Shown piece after piece: positions 1-5,705 of a stretch of 5,705 bases of DNA (the stretch's first letter is position 1; the number at the start of each line of letters is the position of its first letter). The translations under genes and the position numbers were made by a program. This DNA comes from an uncultured Planctomycetaceae bacterium (lineage in GTDB: Bacteria; Planctomycetota; Planctomycetia; Planctomycetales; Planctomycetaceae), in the NCBI GenBank assembly GCA_903921605.1, contig CAIXQV010000827.1, positions 1 through 5,705 of the forward strand. The letters are read 5' to 3'. The notes under the pieces were generated by a model. It saw nothing but the letters and a program-made list of their open reading frames with translations, had not been told where the DNA came from and made no database searches.

Positions 1-1725
1 AGAGTAGGTCGCCAGGACTCCGATCGTCAGGAAGAAGACAGCCCCGAGCACAAGAGAAATTCTCTGCCACAATCGAGGCCGCAACTCCTGTGGCAACAAT
101 GTCGTGTTGACCACCAGTGTGTGCAGGCAACTGAAGCCTAAAGCATAGTTGTAAAACATGCCCGTTGCCGTCGTCAGCAGCGTCTCGCCATTCTGGAACA
201 GGATCAATGTTGTCAGCCCCAGCGCAAAATAGGCGCACAAAACGCCAAAGTAGAGCCGTCCAATGTGCCGCGTGTCCCATTTTTGCAGACGCTTGCTGGC
301 GGTCCAGAAAACATCGACCCAGCGCCGCAGGAACCCATCAGCGGTCGTCGCCATACTTGTCGCCAGAATCAGTAGTCCGCAGAACAAGGTCAAATACCAG
401 AACGTCTGTCCCCAGGTTGATCCCACCGCTTCTCTGACGCCGCCGGCCGTCATGCTGGCTGCTTCCCATTTGTTCGCGGGAACGGTCCCTCGAGTCAAAA
501 ACTGGACCGACAACATGCTCGGCAACGCCAGTCCGACGAAGCAAGCCGGCAGCCAGACCAAATACTGTTCACGCTGCACATGAGCCATCCAGCCGAACCA
601 TCGCTGCATTGACTCTTTGGTGACTCGAAACACTTTACCTGCATGCGACAGTTCAATCTCATGTCCGCCGACCAGACTCGGGATGGCCCCTACATACTTG
701 CCCATTCCCCAGCCCTGATCGCGGGTAAATGAGCTGATCGGCGTATTCGTCAGTCCGCCGTTGCCTGAGATCGCAACCATTGACGCCAGAATGCCTACCA
801 GCGTCCAGTCGAACGCAACGTCCCGACCTTGTGACATCGCGACAAAGAAATTATCAATGATCGGGCCATGTGGCGCTTCTGCCACATCAAGCTTCCCGTC
901 TTTATTAAGATCCTCACCGACATCAAGAACACCGTTGCCATTCAGGTCTTCAGAGAGATCCTGTTTTCCATTTTTGTTGACATCTTCCACGGGCATCACC
1001 GGAACGTTGCCAAACTTCACGAACCCGGAGCAAATTTCCTTCCAGGTCGAAACGTCGGAATAGCCCAGCGCCAGGTACACCAGCAGCCCGAGCACAAACA
1101 CGAGTTTGAAAGTCATCATCGCCTTGATGGAGTTGTAGACTTTGCCTCCGATGGTCAGAGGAATAAACACGGACACGAAGATCGTAATCGCAAGTCCCAG
1201 CACCAGTGATTTGTGGTCCGGGTTGTTAACGGTGTCAGGAATCCGACCAAGGATCATGGTCGCGGCCGGAATCGCAGCGTTCGACGCGAGGTATGGCAGG
1301 ACCGATCCAAAATCGAGGACAAGGTAGAGCCCCAGCCAGAACAGCGGATGAGGACCAATTCGAAATTTTCCGGTGAAGATCGGTTCGCCGCTGTACAGTG
1401 TGTAGCGACTGATCTCCACGTTGTAGATGACCTGAAAGATCACGCTCAATGTGGCCAGCCACAGCATGGCCCCGCCATAACGAGCGGTGACAAGCGGCCC
1501 CGTCAGCCATTCGCCACCACCGATGGCAGCTCCGCCCATCACCAGCCCTGGCCCGAGCATCAAAGCGAGCTTTGACCACTGAAACCGGGGGGCTTCCGGA
1601 AGTTCGCCTACAGTCCAGGCAGGCATATGGGACGTGCCCGGCTGAGGAGAATAGGTTTCTTCAGCAGCGGTTTCGCCGACAGTTGCAGATGAACCTGAGG
1701 AGCCAGGTGCGTTCAGGGATGACAT
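1..1725 (-). CDS. Nramp-related (SLC11-like, LeuT-fold) membrane transporter with calcium-loop insert, C-terminus cut by window edge
   Basis: Reading the minus strand from ATG at 1725 gives 575 codons without a stop, running off the left edge. Residues 1-48 are a hydrophilic Ser/Ala/Gly/Pro-rich tail. About eleven hydrophobic segments follow, near residues 51-70, 77-100, 127-150, 172-192, 203-221, 304-325, 388-408, 441-462, 489-511, 519-541 and 553-573. The first contains LGPGLVMGG followed by GGGEW, resembling the GPG...DPGN helix of Nramp metal transporters, but with GGGE where DPGN is expected. The sixth reads ISGNGGLTN rather than the usual MPH motif. Canonical Mn/Fe transport is therefore doubtful; the substrate is unknown. 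An 80-residue loop (about 223-303) carries three EF-hand-type loops. Upstream, the frame is open to a stop at 1828-1830, with only a GTG at 1806-1804 as alternative; ATG 1725 has a weak AAAGAG before it. The family assignment is from remembered motifs: moderately sure of Nramp-like, sure of a polytopic transporter. Confidence 0.82.
   Translation of the reverse strand, partial: MSSLNAPGSSGSSATVGETAAEETYSPQPGTSHMPAWTVGELPEAPRFQWSKLALMLGPGLVMGGAAIGGGEWLTGPLVTARYGGAMLWLATLSVIFQVIYNVEISRYTLYSGEPIFTGKFRIGPHPLFWLGLYLVLDFGSVLPYLASNAAIPAATMILGRIPDTVNNPDHKSLVLGLAITIFVSVFIPLTIGGKVYNSIKAMMTFKLVFVLGLLVYLALGYSDVSTWKEICSGFVKFGNVPVMPVEDVNKNGKQDLSEDLNGNGVLDVGEDLNKDGKLDVAEAPHGPIIDNFFVAMSQGRDVAFDWTLVGILASMVAISGNGGLTNTPISSFTRDQGWGMGKYVGAIPSLVGGHEIELSHAGKVFRVTKESMQRWFGWMAHVQREQYLVWLPACFVGLALPSMLSVQFLTRGTVPANKWEAASMTAGGVREAVGSTWGQTFWYLTLFCGLLILATSMATTADGFLRRWVDVFWTASKRLQKWDTRHIGRLYFGVLCAYFALGLTTLILFQNGETLLTTATGMFYNYALGFSCLHTLVVNTTLLPQELRPRLWQRISLVLGAVFFLTIGVLATYS
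877..984 (-). other. Three tandem 12-residue EF-hand-type calcium loops inside the transporter
   Basis: Residues 248-283 of the minus-strand transporter are three contiguous dodecads: DVNKNGKQDLSE, DLNGNGVLDVGE and DLNKDGKLDVAE. Each has the EF-hand loop pattern: Asp at 1, Asn at 3, Asn or Asp at 5, Gly at 6, Asp at 9 and Glu at 12. Two of the three have Leu at position 8. There is no room for the flanking helices of a true EF-hand, so the arrangement looks more like dockerin or thrombospondin-type-3 calcium repeats. The nucleotide copies have diverged, so the duplication is not recent. With a cytosolic N-terminus, as in known Nramps, the TM5-TM6 loop that holds the repeats would face the periplasm. 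Calcium binding is inferred from the pattern. Confidence 0.85.
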
Positions 1726-2152
1726 GTCAACTCTTTCACTCTCATGGTCAGACGAGTGGGCGTCTGCATGTTGCAGTGGACCGGATCCTGTTTCCGGGTA
1801 TGGCACTGGTAGGAGAAGGCAGCAAAATCACCATCCATGGAACTGCGAGGCTCGGCAATTGTCCAGGGACGCACCAGACTTGCAAGGAATTCGGGGCATT
1901 TCATTCCGAGAACCCTCGAACACATCAATGACAGGTCCGGTACAATCGGCATGCATTCCCAGCGGGAAACCGTGGGCAGCTTGCTCTGGCCGATAGAAAC
2001 CTGGCGCGGTCCGGCTAGAATCGTGCGTTTTCACGATCTCATTGCAATCGACCGGTTTCTCTTTGCAGTGCCGGCCTTCATCTGGTCGCGCCGGAATAGT
2101 TCCTCGATCAAAGTGTCTGCCCGCCCCTCATAGCCTGAATAGTGAAAGTCTG
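1726..2152. other. Divergent spacer between the transporter and argB
   Basis: This 427-base stretch separates two divergently transcribed genes and should hold both promoters. Several short open frames cross it on both strands, but none gives a protein with recognisable motifs or a convincing start. On the minus strand, TTGCAA (1885-1880) and GACAAT (1863-1858) are 16 bases apart and form a weak promoter candidate for the transporter, with four of six matches in each box. A perfect 6-bp inverted repeat, ATCGTG/CACGAT with a six-base loop, lies at 2020-2037 on the argB side and could be an operator or an RNA hairpin. I found no good promoter for argB. Confidence 0.5.
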
Positions 2153-3028
2153 ATGGAAGAAGCGATTCGCAAAGCCAAAGTTCTGATTGAAGCCTTGAGC
2201 TGGATTCAGCGATTTCGAGGTCGCTATGTGGTGGTCAAACTTGGCGGGAGCACTCTGGATGACGTCGCTGCGGTGAACAGCCTACTGACTGACGTCGTCT
2301 TTATGGCGACGGTGGGGATGAAACCCGTGATCGTGCATGGTGGCGGAAAATCCATCAGCGCTGCAATGAGTGCGGCGGGAATTGAAGCCCGCTTTGTCGC
2401 CGGCCGCCGCTACACTGATCGCCAGACTTTGCAAATCGCTTCACGAGTACTTGTGGAAGACATCTGCCAGTCAGTCGTAGACCAGATCAATCGCAACGGT
2501 GCTCGGTCAACGGGCTTGCACTATGGCACCGAAAATGTCCTGACGGCCGAGAAGCTGACATTGAAGGATGATCAAGGGAATCCTGTTGATCTCGGACACG
2601 TTGGACACGTGACCGAGGTGGATGTCGACACGCTTGTGCGAGTCTGCTCGACCGGCACCATTCCCGTCATTCCCAGCATCGCTCTCAGCTCTGTGGGCCA
2701 TCGACTGAACGTCAATGCTGACACGGCCGCTGCCGCCGTTGCCAGAGCACTCTCCGCAGAGAAACTTATTTTCCTCAGTGATATCCCAGGGATCCTGACC
2801 AACATCAAGGATCCGACCTCTCGGCTATCCCACGTAACTGCCGCTCAGGTGCGGGGATTGATTGCGGACGGCACGATCGCTGGTGGTATGGTGCCTAAGG
2901 TCGAAGCCGCATTGGAATCGCTCGATGCCGGCGTTCGAAAGGTACACATAGTCGATGCGTCCATGCTGCATTCTGTGCTGCTGGAGATCTATTCCGATAC
3001 GGGCGTAGGAACAGAAATCGTCCCCTGA
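2153..3028 (+). CDS. argB: N-acetylglutamate kinase, arginine-sensitive type
   Basis: A cytosolic amino-acid kinase of 291 residues that phosphorylates N-acetyl-L-glutamate with ATP, the second step of arginine biosynthesis and usually its feedback-controlled step. Visible motifs are VVVKLGGS with Lys29, VHGGGK at 61-66, GRRYTD at 84-89 with the substrate-binding Arg (probably Arg86), NVNADTAA at 186-193, FLSDIPG at 207-213 and GGMVPK at 244-249 with the catalytic Lys249. The N-terminal helix before the kinase core and the C-terminal [11 protein letters not shown] are typical of the hexameric, arginine-inhibited class, so feedback inhibition is inferred. The frame extends upstream to 2042, but ATG 2153 is chosen because the [15 protein letters not shown] start matches the family and the upstream residues do not. 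No strong ribosome binding site is seen. The segment INRNG...GLHYGTEN departs from the usual GLSG form, a difference I associate with planctomycete enzymes. A hairpin follows at 3131. Confidence 0.96.
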   Translation: MEEAIRKAKVLIEALSWIQRFRGRYVVVKLGGSTLDDVAAVNSLLTDVVFMATVGMKPVIVHGGGKSISAAMSAAGIEARFVAGRRYTDRQTLQIASRVLVEDICQSVVDQINRNGARSTGLHYGTENVLTAEKLTLKDDQGNPVDLGHVGHVTEVDVDTLVRVCSTGTIPVIPSIALSSVGHRLNVNADTAAAAVARALSAEKLIFLSDIPGILTNIKDPTSRLSHVTAAQVRGLIADGTIAGGMVPKVEAALESLDAGVRKVHIVDASMLHSVLLEIYSDTGVGTEIVP

Positions 3029-3130
3029 TGGACCTCGACTCTGAATTGTTTGGGTTTACTTCCCTGGGGCAGAATCCCTGAACACAATCGCCTGTCAAAA
3101 CAGAAAGGCGATGGAGCCGGGAATTGGCAA

Positions 3131-3155
3131 AAAACGCCCTCAAGATGGGCATTTT
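3131..3155 (+). terminator. Terminator-like hairpin after argB
   Basis: AAAACGCCC (3131-3139), a seven-base loop, and GGGCATTTT (3147-3155) pair as an imperfect nine-position stem with one C/A mismatch. The GC core of four pairs is followed by ATTTT on the plus strand and, read on the minus strand, by a run of six T. It lies about 100 bases after the argB stop. The GC core is short and the T-run on the plus strand is only four bases, so this is a plausible but weak intrinsic terminator, possibly working in both directions. Confidence 0.4.
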
Positions 3156-3326
3156 GCTGCTGCGGGCTGTTATTCTTTGGGCCGCAAAATTTGAAGGCAA
3201 GTGTTCGCGGGATAAATCATTCAGATCATTGCTTCAATCATGGCCGCGCACAGAATAACCCCTGGTTTTTGATGTCGGGCGAGTTCCGGAGATTCCGAGG
3301 ATTCGATAAGTATTGTGGTCCGCCGA

Positions 3327-3354
3327 TTGACAGAGCAGATCAGGGCACAATAAT
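3327..3354 (+). promoter_or_regulatory. Near-consensus sigma70-type promoter for map
   Basis: TTGACA at 3327-3332 is a perfect -35 box. AATAAT at 3349-3354 matches five of six bases of the -10 consensus, with a 16-base spacer. Transcription would start near 3361, giving an untranslated leader of about 90 bases before map. It is the best promoter match I found in the window and lies in a gene-free stretch facing map. Whether the host's main sigma factor uses these exact boxes is assumed. Confidence 0.6.
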
Positions 3355-3450
3355 CGCCCTTCCTCACAGGGGATACTTTGAGAATCAGACCCATTTGTCG
3401 CCTGTTTGTGAGTCCCCGTTTTTCTCCACCACGCCTTCGGATGTTGCCTC

Positions 3451-4257
3451 TTGCCTGCTGTGAAGAATACCCCGATACCGCTCTATCTGAAAGAAGAAGA
3501 ACGCGAAGGACTGCGAGCAGCCGGTCGATTCAATGCGCAGTTGATGGACTTTCTGCGCCCGCATGTCAAAGAAGGTGTCTCAACAGAGAAGCTTGATAAG
3601 CTGGCCAACGAATACACTCTTGATCACGGACACGTGCCAGCCTGCGTGGGCTATCTTGGTTATCCCAAGACAATCTGCACCAGCATCAATGAAGTCGTCT
3701 GCCACGGAATCCCGAATACTCGACCTCTGAAGGATGGCGACATCGTAAATGTCGACATCACGACGATTGTGAACGGCTGGTACGGTGACCAATCCGAAAC
3801 CTTCATGATCGGCAACGTGAGCAACAGTGCTCGTCGGCTGGTGCAGTCGACTTACGATGCATTGTTCGTCGGCATTCACGCAGCACGTCCGGGCGGAACC
3901 GTCACGGAGATTGGTCGAGCGATTCAGACGTTTGCAACCAAGGCTGGTTACTCAGTAGTGCGTGAGTATCAGGGTCACGGAATCGGTCGCGATTTTCATC
4001 AGGAACCCGGTGTTCCGCATTTCCCAACGCTGAAGTCAAATCGAGATCTCCTGCGTCCCGGGACTTGCTTCACCATCGAACCGATGCTGAATATTGGCTC
4101 GTGGCAAACACGTGTCGACAAAAAAGACAAGTGGACTGTACGCACAATCGACGGGGCGCTGTCGGCTCAGTTTGAACACACAATCCTGATGACAGAAGAC
4201 GGGCCGGAAATCCTGACCTTCACAAAAGACGGCCCGCAGGAAGGGCATAAGTTCTGA
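3451..4257 (+). CDS. map: Methionine aminopeptidase, type I
   Basis: A cytosolic metalloprotease of the pita-bread fold that removes the initiator methionine from new proteins. At about 268 residues it is close to the E. coli enzyme (264) and has no zinc-finger or other N-terminal extension. Numbering from TTG 3451, the five metal ligands are present: Asp102 in NVDIT, Asp113 in GDQSETF, His176 in GHGIGR, Glu210 in TIEPM and Glu242 in QFEHT. The substrate-contacting histidines are His85 in VCHGIP and His183 in FHQEPG. The start is uncertain: the frame opens after a TGA at 3409-3411 and holds no ATG before codon 32, so TTG 3451 or GTG 3460 must serve. Neither has a clear Shine-Dalgarno sequence. 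It has its own likely promoter at 3327 and a cysteine-rich gene follows closely. It is not next to secY or ribosomal genes, so it may be a second copy in the genome (inference). Confidence 0.96.
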   Translation: MPAVKNTPIPLYLKEEEREGLRAAGRFNAQLMDFLRPHVKEGVSTEKLDKLANEYTLDHGHVPACVGYLGYPKTICTSINEVVCHGIPNTRPLKDGDIVNVDITTIVNGWYGDQSETFMIGNVSNSARRLVQSTYDALFVGIHAARPGGTVTEIGRAIQTFATKAGYSVVREYQGHGIGRDFHQEPGVPHFPTLKSNRDLLRPGTCFTIEPMLNIGSWQTRVDKKDKWTVRTIDGALSAQFEHTILMTEDGPEILTFTKDGPQEGHKF

Positions 4258-4300
4258 CCGAGACGGTGCTCTCCTGCCGGTGTCTTCTTTCGTGCGGTCC

Positions 4301-4756
4301 ATGCAAATGAATAAAGCATTTGTCCGAGAGCCCGATTCTGATGCTCGAGTCACCTGTCCTCGCTGTGGCTCTGCGGGCACAACCGTCGGTAATGGCCCCA
4401 TTGAGCTTTACGTTCCGGCTCCGCTGCAGGATCAGATGAAAAATGCCGCGTGGTGCTGCTCCAATGCGGCTTGCGAAGTTGTCTACTACAATATGTTTGA
4501 ACAGACTGTGCGAGCCGTCGAACTCCTGACTCCCGTCTACCCTTATGATCCCAACGCCCCGATTTGCGCGTGCTTCGGATTCACTCTGCAGGATGTTGAG
4601 GATGACGCCGACGAGTCGCAGCCGCTCAGAATCAGAGCCTTGCTGACTCGATCCCAGTCTCCGGAGGCTCGCTGTCAGGCTGTTGCCGTCGACGGCCGTT
4701 GCTGTATGCGCGAAGTGCAACGACTATACATGAAACTCAAGTCATCGCGGATGTGA
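4301..4756 (+). CDS. Cysteine-rich protein resembling the Zn/[2Fe-2S] N-terminal module of CopZ, no HMA domain
   Basis: A small soluble protein of about 151 residues. Residue numbers here count from GTG 4280, the most upstream start. Cysteines are grouped as Cys26-PR-Cys29, Cys59/60 with Cys65 in CSNAACEVVYYN, Cys96-A-Cys98 in CACFGF, and Cys132 with Cys141/142 in DGRCC. This order resembles the N-terminal half of archaeal and bacterial CopZ proteins, where the first group binds zinc and the CxC...C...CC group binds a [2Fe-2S] cluster in a BFD-like fold. In CopZ this module is fused to an HMA copper-binding domain, but here the protein ends soon after the last cysteines and has no MxCxxC. A redox or metal-delivery role is inferred; the partner is unknown. 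ATG 4301 is preferred; GTG 4280 and ATG 4307 are also in frame and none has a clear ribosome binding site. It starts about 43 bases after map and is probably co-transcribed. Confidence 0.8.
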   Translation: MQMNKAFVREPDSDARVTCPRCGSAGTTVGNGPIELYVPAPLQDQMKNAAWCCSNAACEVVYYNMFEQTVRAVELLTPVYPYDPNAPICACFGFTLQDVEDDADESQPLRIRALLTRSQSPEARCQAVAVDGRCCMREVQRLYMKLKSSRM

Positions 4757-4955
4757 CATCTTCGCATCGCGTTATCGCCAGGGACCTCCTGAACGGCTGT
4801 TATGCACATTTCACCCCAGGTAGGTATATCCCGCTTTTCAGCGAGGGCTGGGTAAGTCCTCTCCGAATTGCCCGATAGTGACGCCGCGGGTGCAAGGTGT
4901 TGCAAGAACCCATGACCCCCACATCTTGATGTTTACAGCGTGCTATGGGGGAATC
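4757..4955. other. Spacer with several small inverted repeats before the CHASE4 gene
   Basis: No gene is seen in these 199 bases. They contain a hairpin GAGGGCT/AGTCCTC with a five-base loop at 4843-4861 (one G-U pair in RNA), a TGCAA/TTGCA inverted repeat at 4891-4904 that also forms a direct repeat TGCAAG (4891-4896 and 4901-4906), and a near-palindrome ACATCTTGATGT at 4921-4932. None is followed by a T-run, so they do not look like a standard terminator. They could be operators or a folded leader. No good promoter was found. Confidence 0.35.
4947..4952 (+). promoter_or_regulatory. Ribosome binding site of the CHASE4 gene
   Basis: GGGGGA lies a few bases before ATG 4956 and is the clearest Shine-Dalgarno-like sequence in the window; it supports this start. 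A run of five C at 4916-4920 could pair with the five G and mask the site. Confidence 0.5.
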
Positions 4956-5705
4956 ATGAGGATCAGGTCACAGATCTCGTTACTGCTGCTCTGCCTGGCT
5001 GTTCCGTTTCTGTGCATGAAATGGCTGGCTTACTCAGCCGTGCTTTTACCAGCATTCGATCAGCTGGAGAATGAACAGGCGGAGAAAGATGTCGAACGAT
5101 TTCTCGATGCGATCGAGAATGAACTTCAGATCCTTTCCAAGCGGGCCAACGACTGGGGCGCATGGGACGACACCTATAAATTCGCCACCGATCGCAATGA
5201 GACGTTTCAGCAGGCAAATCTGGTCGACCAAACGTTCACAAATACGGATACCGATTTCCTCTGCTTTCTGAATACGCAGAATGAAGTCATCTGGGGGAAG
5301 TGCTTTGATCACAAGAGCGGCACCTACCTCGAAGTCCCCGATCTGTTTTCTTTTGTCTTAAATCCCGTCAATGGGCTGCAGCGATTCCGAACCATTGATG
5401 ATGACTTTACAGGGGTTGCACTGACATCGCGCGGGGCAATGCTGCTGGCTTCACGTCCGATTACGACAACGGATCGCAAAAGTCTTGTACGTGGCGCTGT
5501 CGTTTTTGGACGCTACCTCAGCTTCGATTGTATTGCCGCCATTGCTGATCGCACTCACCTGCAGATTGATCACTGGCCGAAGAATGCGGGCTCCATTCCA
5601 GACGATGTCAGGCAGAATGCCGGACGACTGCATGGTTTTCGCGAAAAGATCATTGTTCCTGTCGACAACGAACGGCTGTGCGGTTACGTCGCATTGACAG
5701 ACCCA
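4956..5705 (+). CDS. Membrane sensor with extracytoplasmic CHASE4 domain, C-terminal output domain outside window
   Basis: The frame is open for 250 codons from ATG 4956 to the right edge. Residues about 6-28 form one hydrophobic helix that anchors the protein in the inner membrane. Residues about 35-200 look like a CHASE4 ligand-binding domain: an acidic amphipathic helix (QLENEQAEKDVERF), then the hallmark ANDWGAWDDTYKFA at 65-77, a Phe/Asp-rich segment near 93-104, and GRYLSFDCIAAIADRT at 185-200, which matches the usual end of the domain. The last visible residues, LCGYVALTDP, resemble the stretch just before the second membrane helix. CHASE4 proteins carry histidine kinase, GGDEF/EAL or methyl-accepting outputs after that helix; which one is present cannot be told from this window. 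The ligand is unknown. A GGGGGA ribosome binding site supports the start. The spacer of 199 bases suggests separate transcription from the upstream gene. Confidence 0.85.
   Translation, partial: MRIRSQISLLLLCLAVPFLCMKWLAYSAVLLPAFDQLENEQAEKDVERFLDAIENELQILSKRANDWGAWDDTYKFATDRNETFQQANLVDQTFTNTDTDFLCFLNTQNEVIWGKCFDHKSGTYLEVPDLFSFVLNPVNGLQRFRTIDDDFTGVALTSRGAMLLASRPITTTDRKSLVRGAVVFGRYLSFDCIAAIADRTHLQIDHWPKNAGSIPDDVRQNAGRLHGFREKIIVPVDNERLCGYVALTDP

Larger units (their letters stand above)
3029..3450. other. Non-coding spacer between argB and map
   Basis: These 422 bases contain no convincing gene. A plus-strand frame from TTG 3050 to 3463 is open for 137 codons, but it overlaps the start of map and shows no domain or plausible composition. 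The stretch holds a small hairpin, CGCCT/AGGCG, at 3089-3110, a terminator-like hairpin at 3131-3155, and a strong promoter candidate at 3327-3354. Together these suggest that argB transcription ends here and map starts its own transcript. No tRNA or other recognised RNA is apparent. Confidence 0.55.

Noticed and set aside
868..1209. Plus-strand open frames across the transporter region
   Set aside because: They are antisense to a long minus-strand frame that encodes a clear membrane protein.
1828..2133. Overlapping open frames on both strands in the divergent spacer
   Set aside because: None has a recognisable motif, a ribosome binding site or a plausible composition; two strands open at once suggests chance.
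2042..2152. Longer N-terminus for N-acetylglutamate kinase starting at 2042
   Set aside because: The extra 37 residues do not resemble the family, while the residues from ATG 2153 match the expected N-terminal helix.
3089..3110. Hairpin CGCCT/AGGCG considered as the argB terminator
   Set aside because: It has a large loop and no following T-run; the hairpin at 3131-3155 is a better candidate.
3050..3463. A 137-codon plus-strand open frame between argB and map
   Set aside because: It starts with TTG without a ribosome binding site, runs over the map promoter and into the map start, and its product shows no domain or protein-like composition.
4220..4720. A 166-codon minus-strand frame opposite the cysteine-rich gene
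   Set aside because: It is antisense to a frame with an ordered, family-like cysteine pattern and itself shows no motif.
4956..5040. Lipoprotein signal in the N-terminus of the CHASE4 protein
   Set aside because: The cysteines in the hydrophobic helix are not in a proper lipobox, and a membrane anchor is expected for this sensor class.

Overview
The window most resembles chromosomal DNA of a planctomycete. This is an inference from protein style: the form of the N-acetylglutamate kinase, the Nramp-like transporter with a GGGEW first-helix motif, weak or absent Shine-Dalgarno sequences, and long spacers. No rRNA marker is present to confirm it. Base composition looks moderately GC-rich and even, and I see no insertion sequence, phage gene, CRISPR array, tRNA or rRNA.

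Layout, left to right. (1) Positions 1-1725, minus strand: a large multi-pass membrane transporter distantly related to Nramp/SLC11, cut off at its C-terminus by the window edge. It carries three back-to-back EF-hand-type calcium loops in a soluble insert between predicted TM5 and TM6. (2) Positions 1726-2152: a long divergent spacer. (3) Positions 2153-3028, plus strand: argB, N-acetylglutamate kinase of the arginine-sensitive type. (4) Positions 3029-3450: a non-coding spacer with a terminator-like hairpin after argB and a near-consensus sigma70-type promoter facing the next gene. (5) Positions 3451-4257: a type I methionine aminopeptidase with all metal ligands, probably using a non-ATG start. 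(6) Positions 4301-4756: a cysteine-rich protein resembling the zinc/[2Fe-2S] N-terminal module of CopZ, without the copper-binding HMA domain, probably co-transcribed with map. (7) Positions 4757-4955: a spacer with several small hairpins. (8) Positions 4956-5705: the N-terminal part of a membrane sensor with a CHASE4 domain; the output domain lies beyond the window.

The genes do not form one obvious pathway. argB is arginine biosynthesis, map is protein maturation, and the CHASE4 protein is signalling. The most unusual item is the transporter: it has lost the canonical Nramp metal-site motifs but has a calcium-loop cassette predicted to face the periplasm, which suggests a calcium-stabilised or calcium-sensing transporter variant.

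Both edge genes (1-1725 and 4956-5705) remain open at the window boundary, so their full lengths are unknown.
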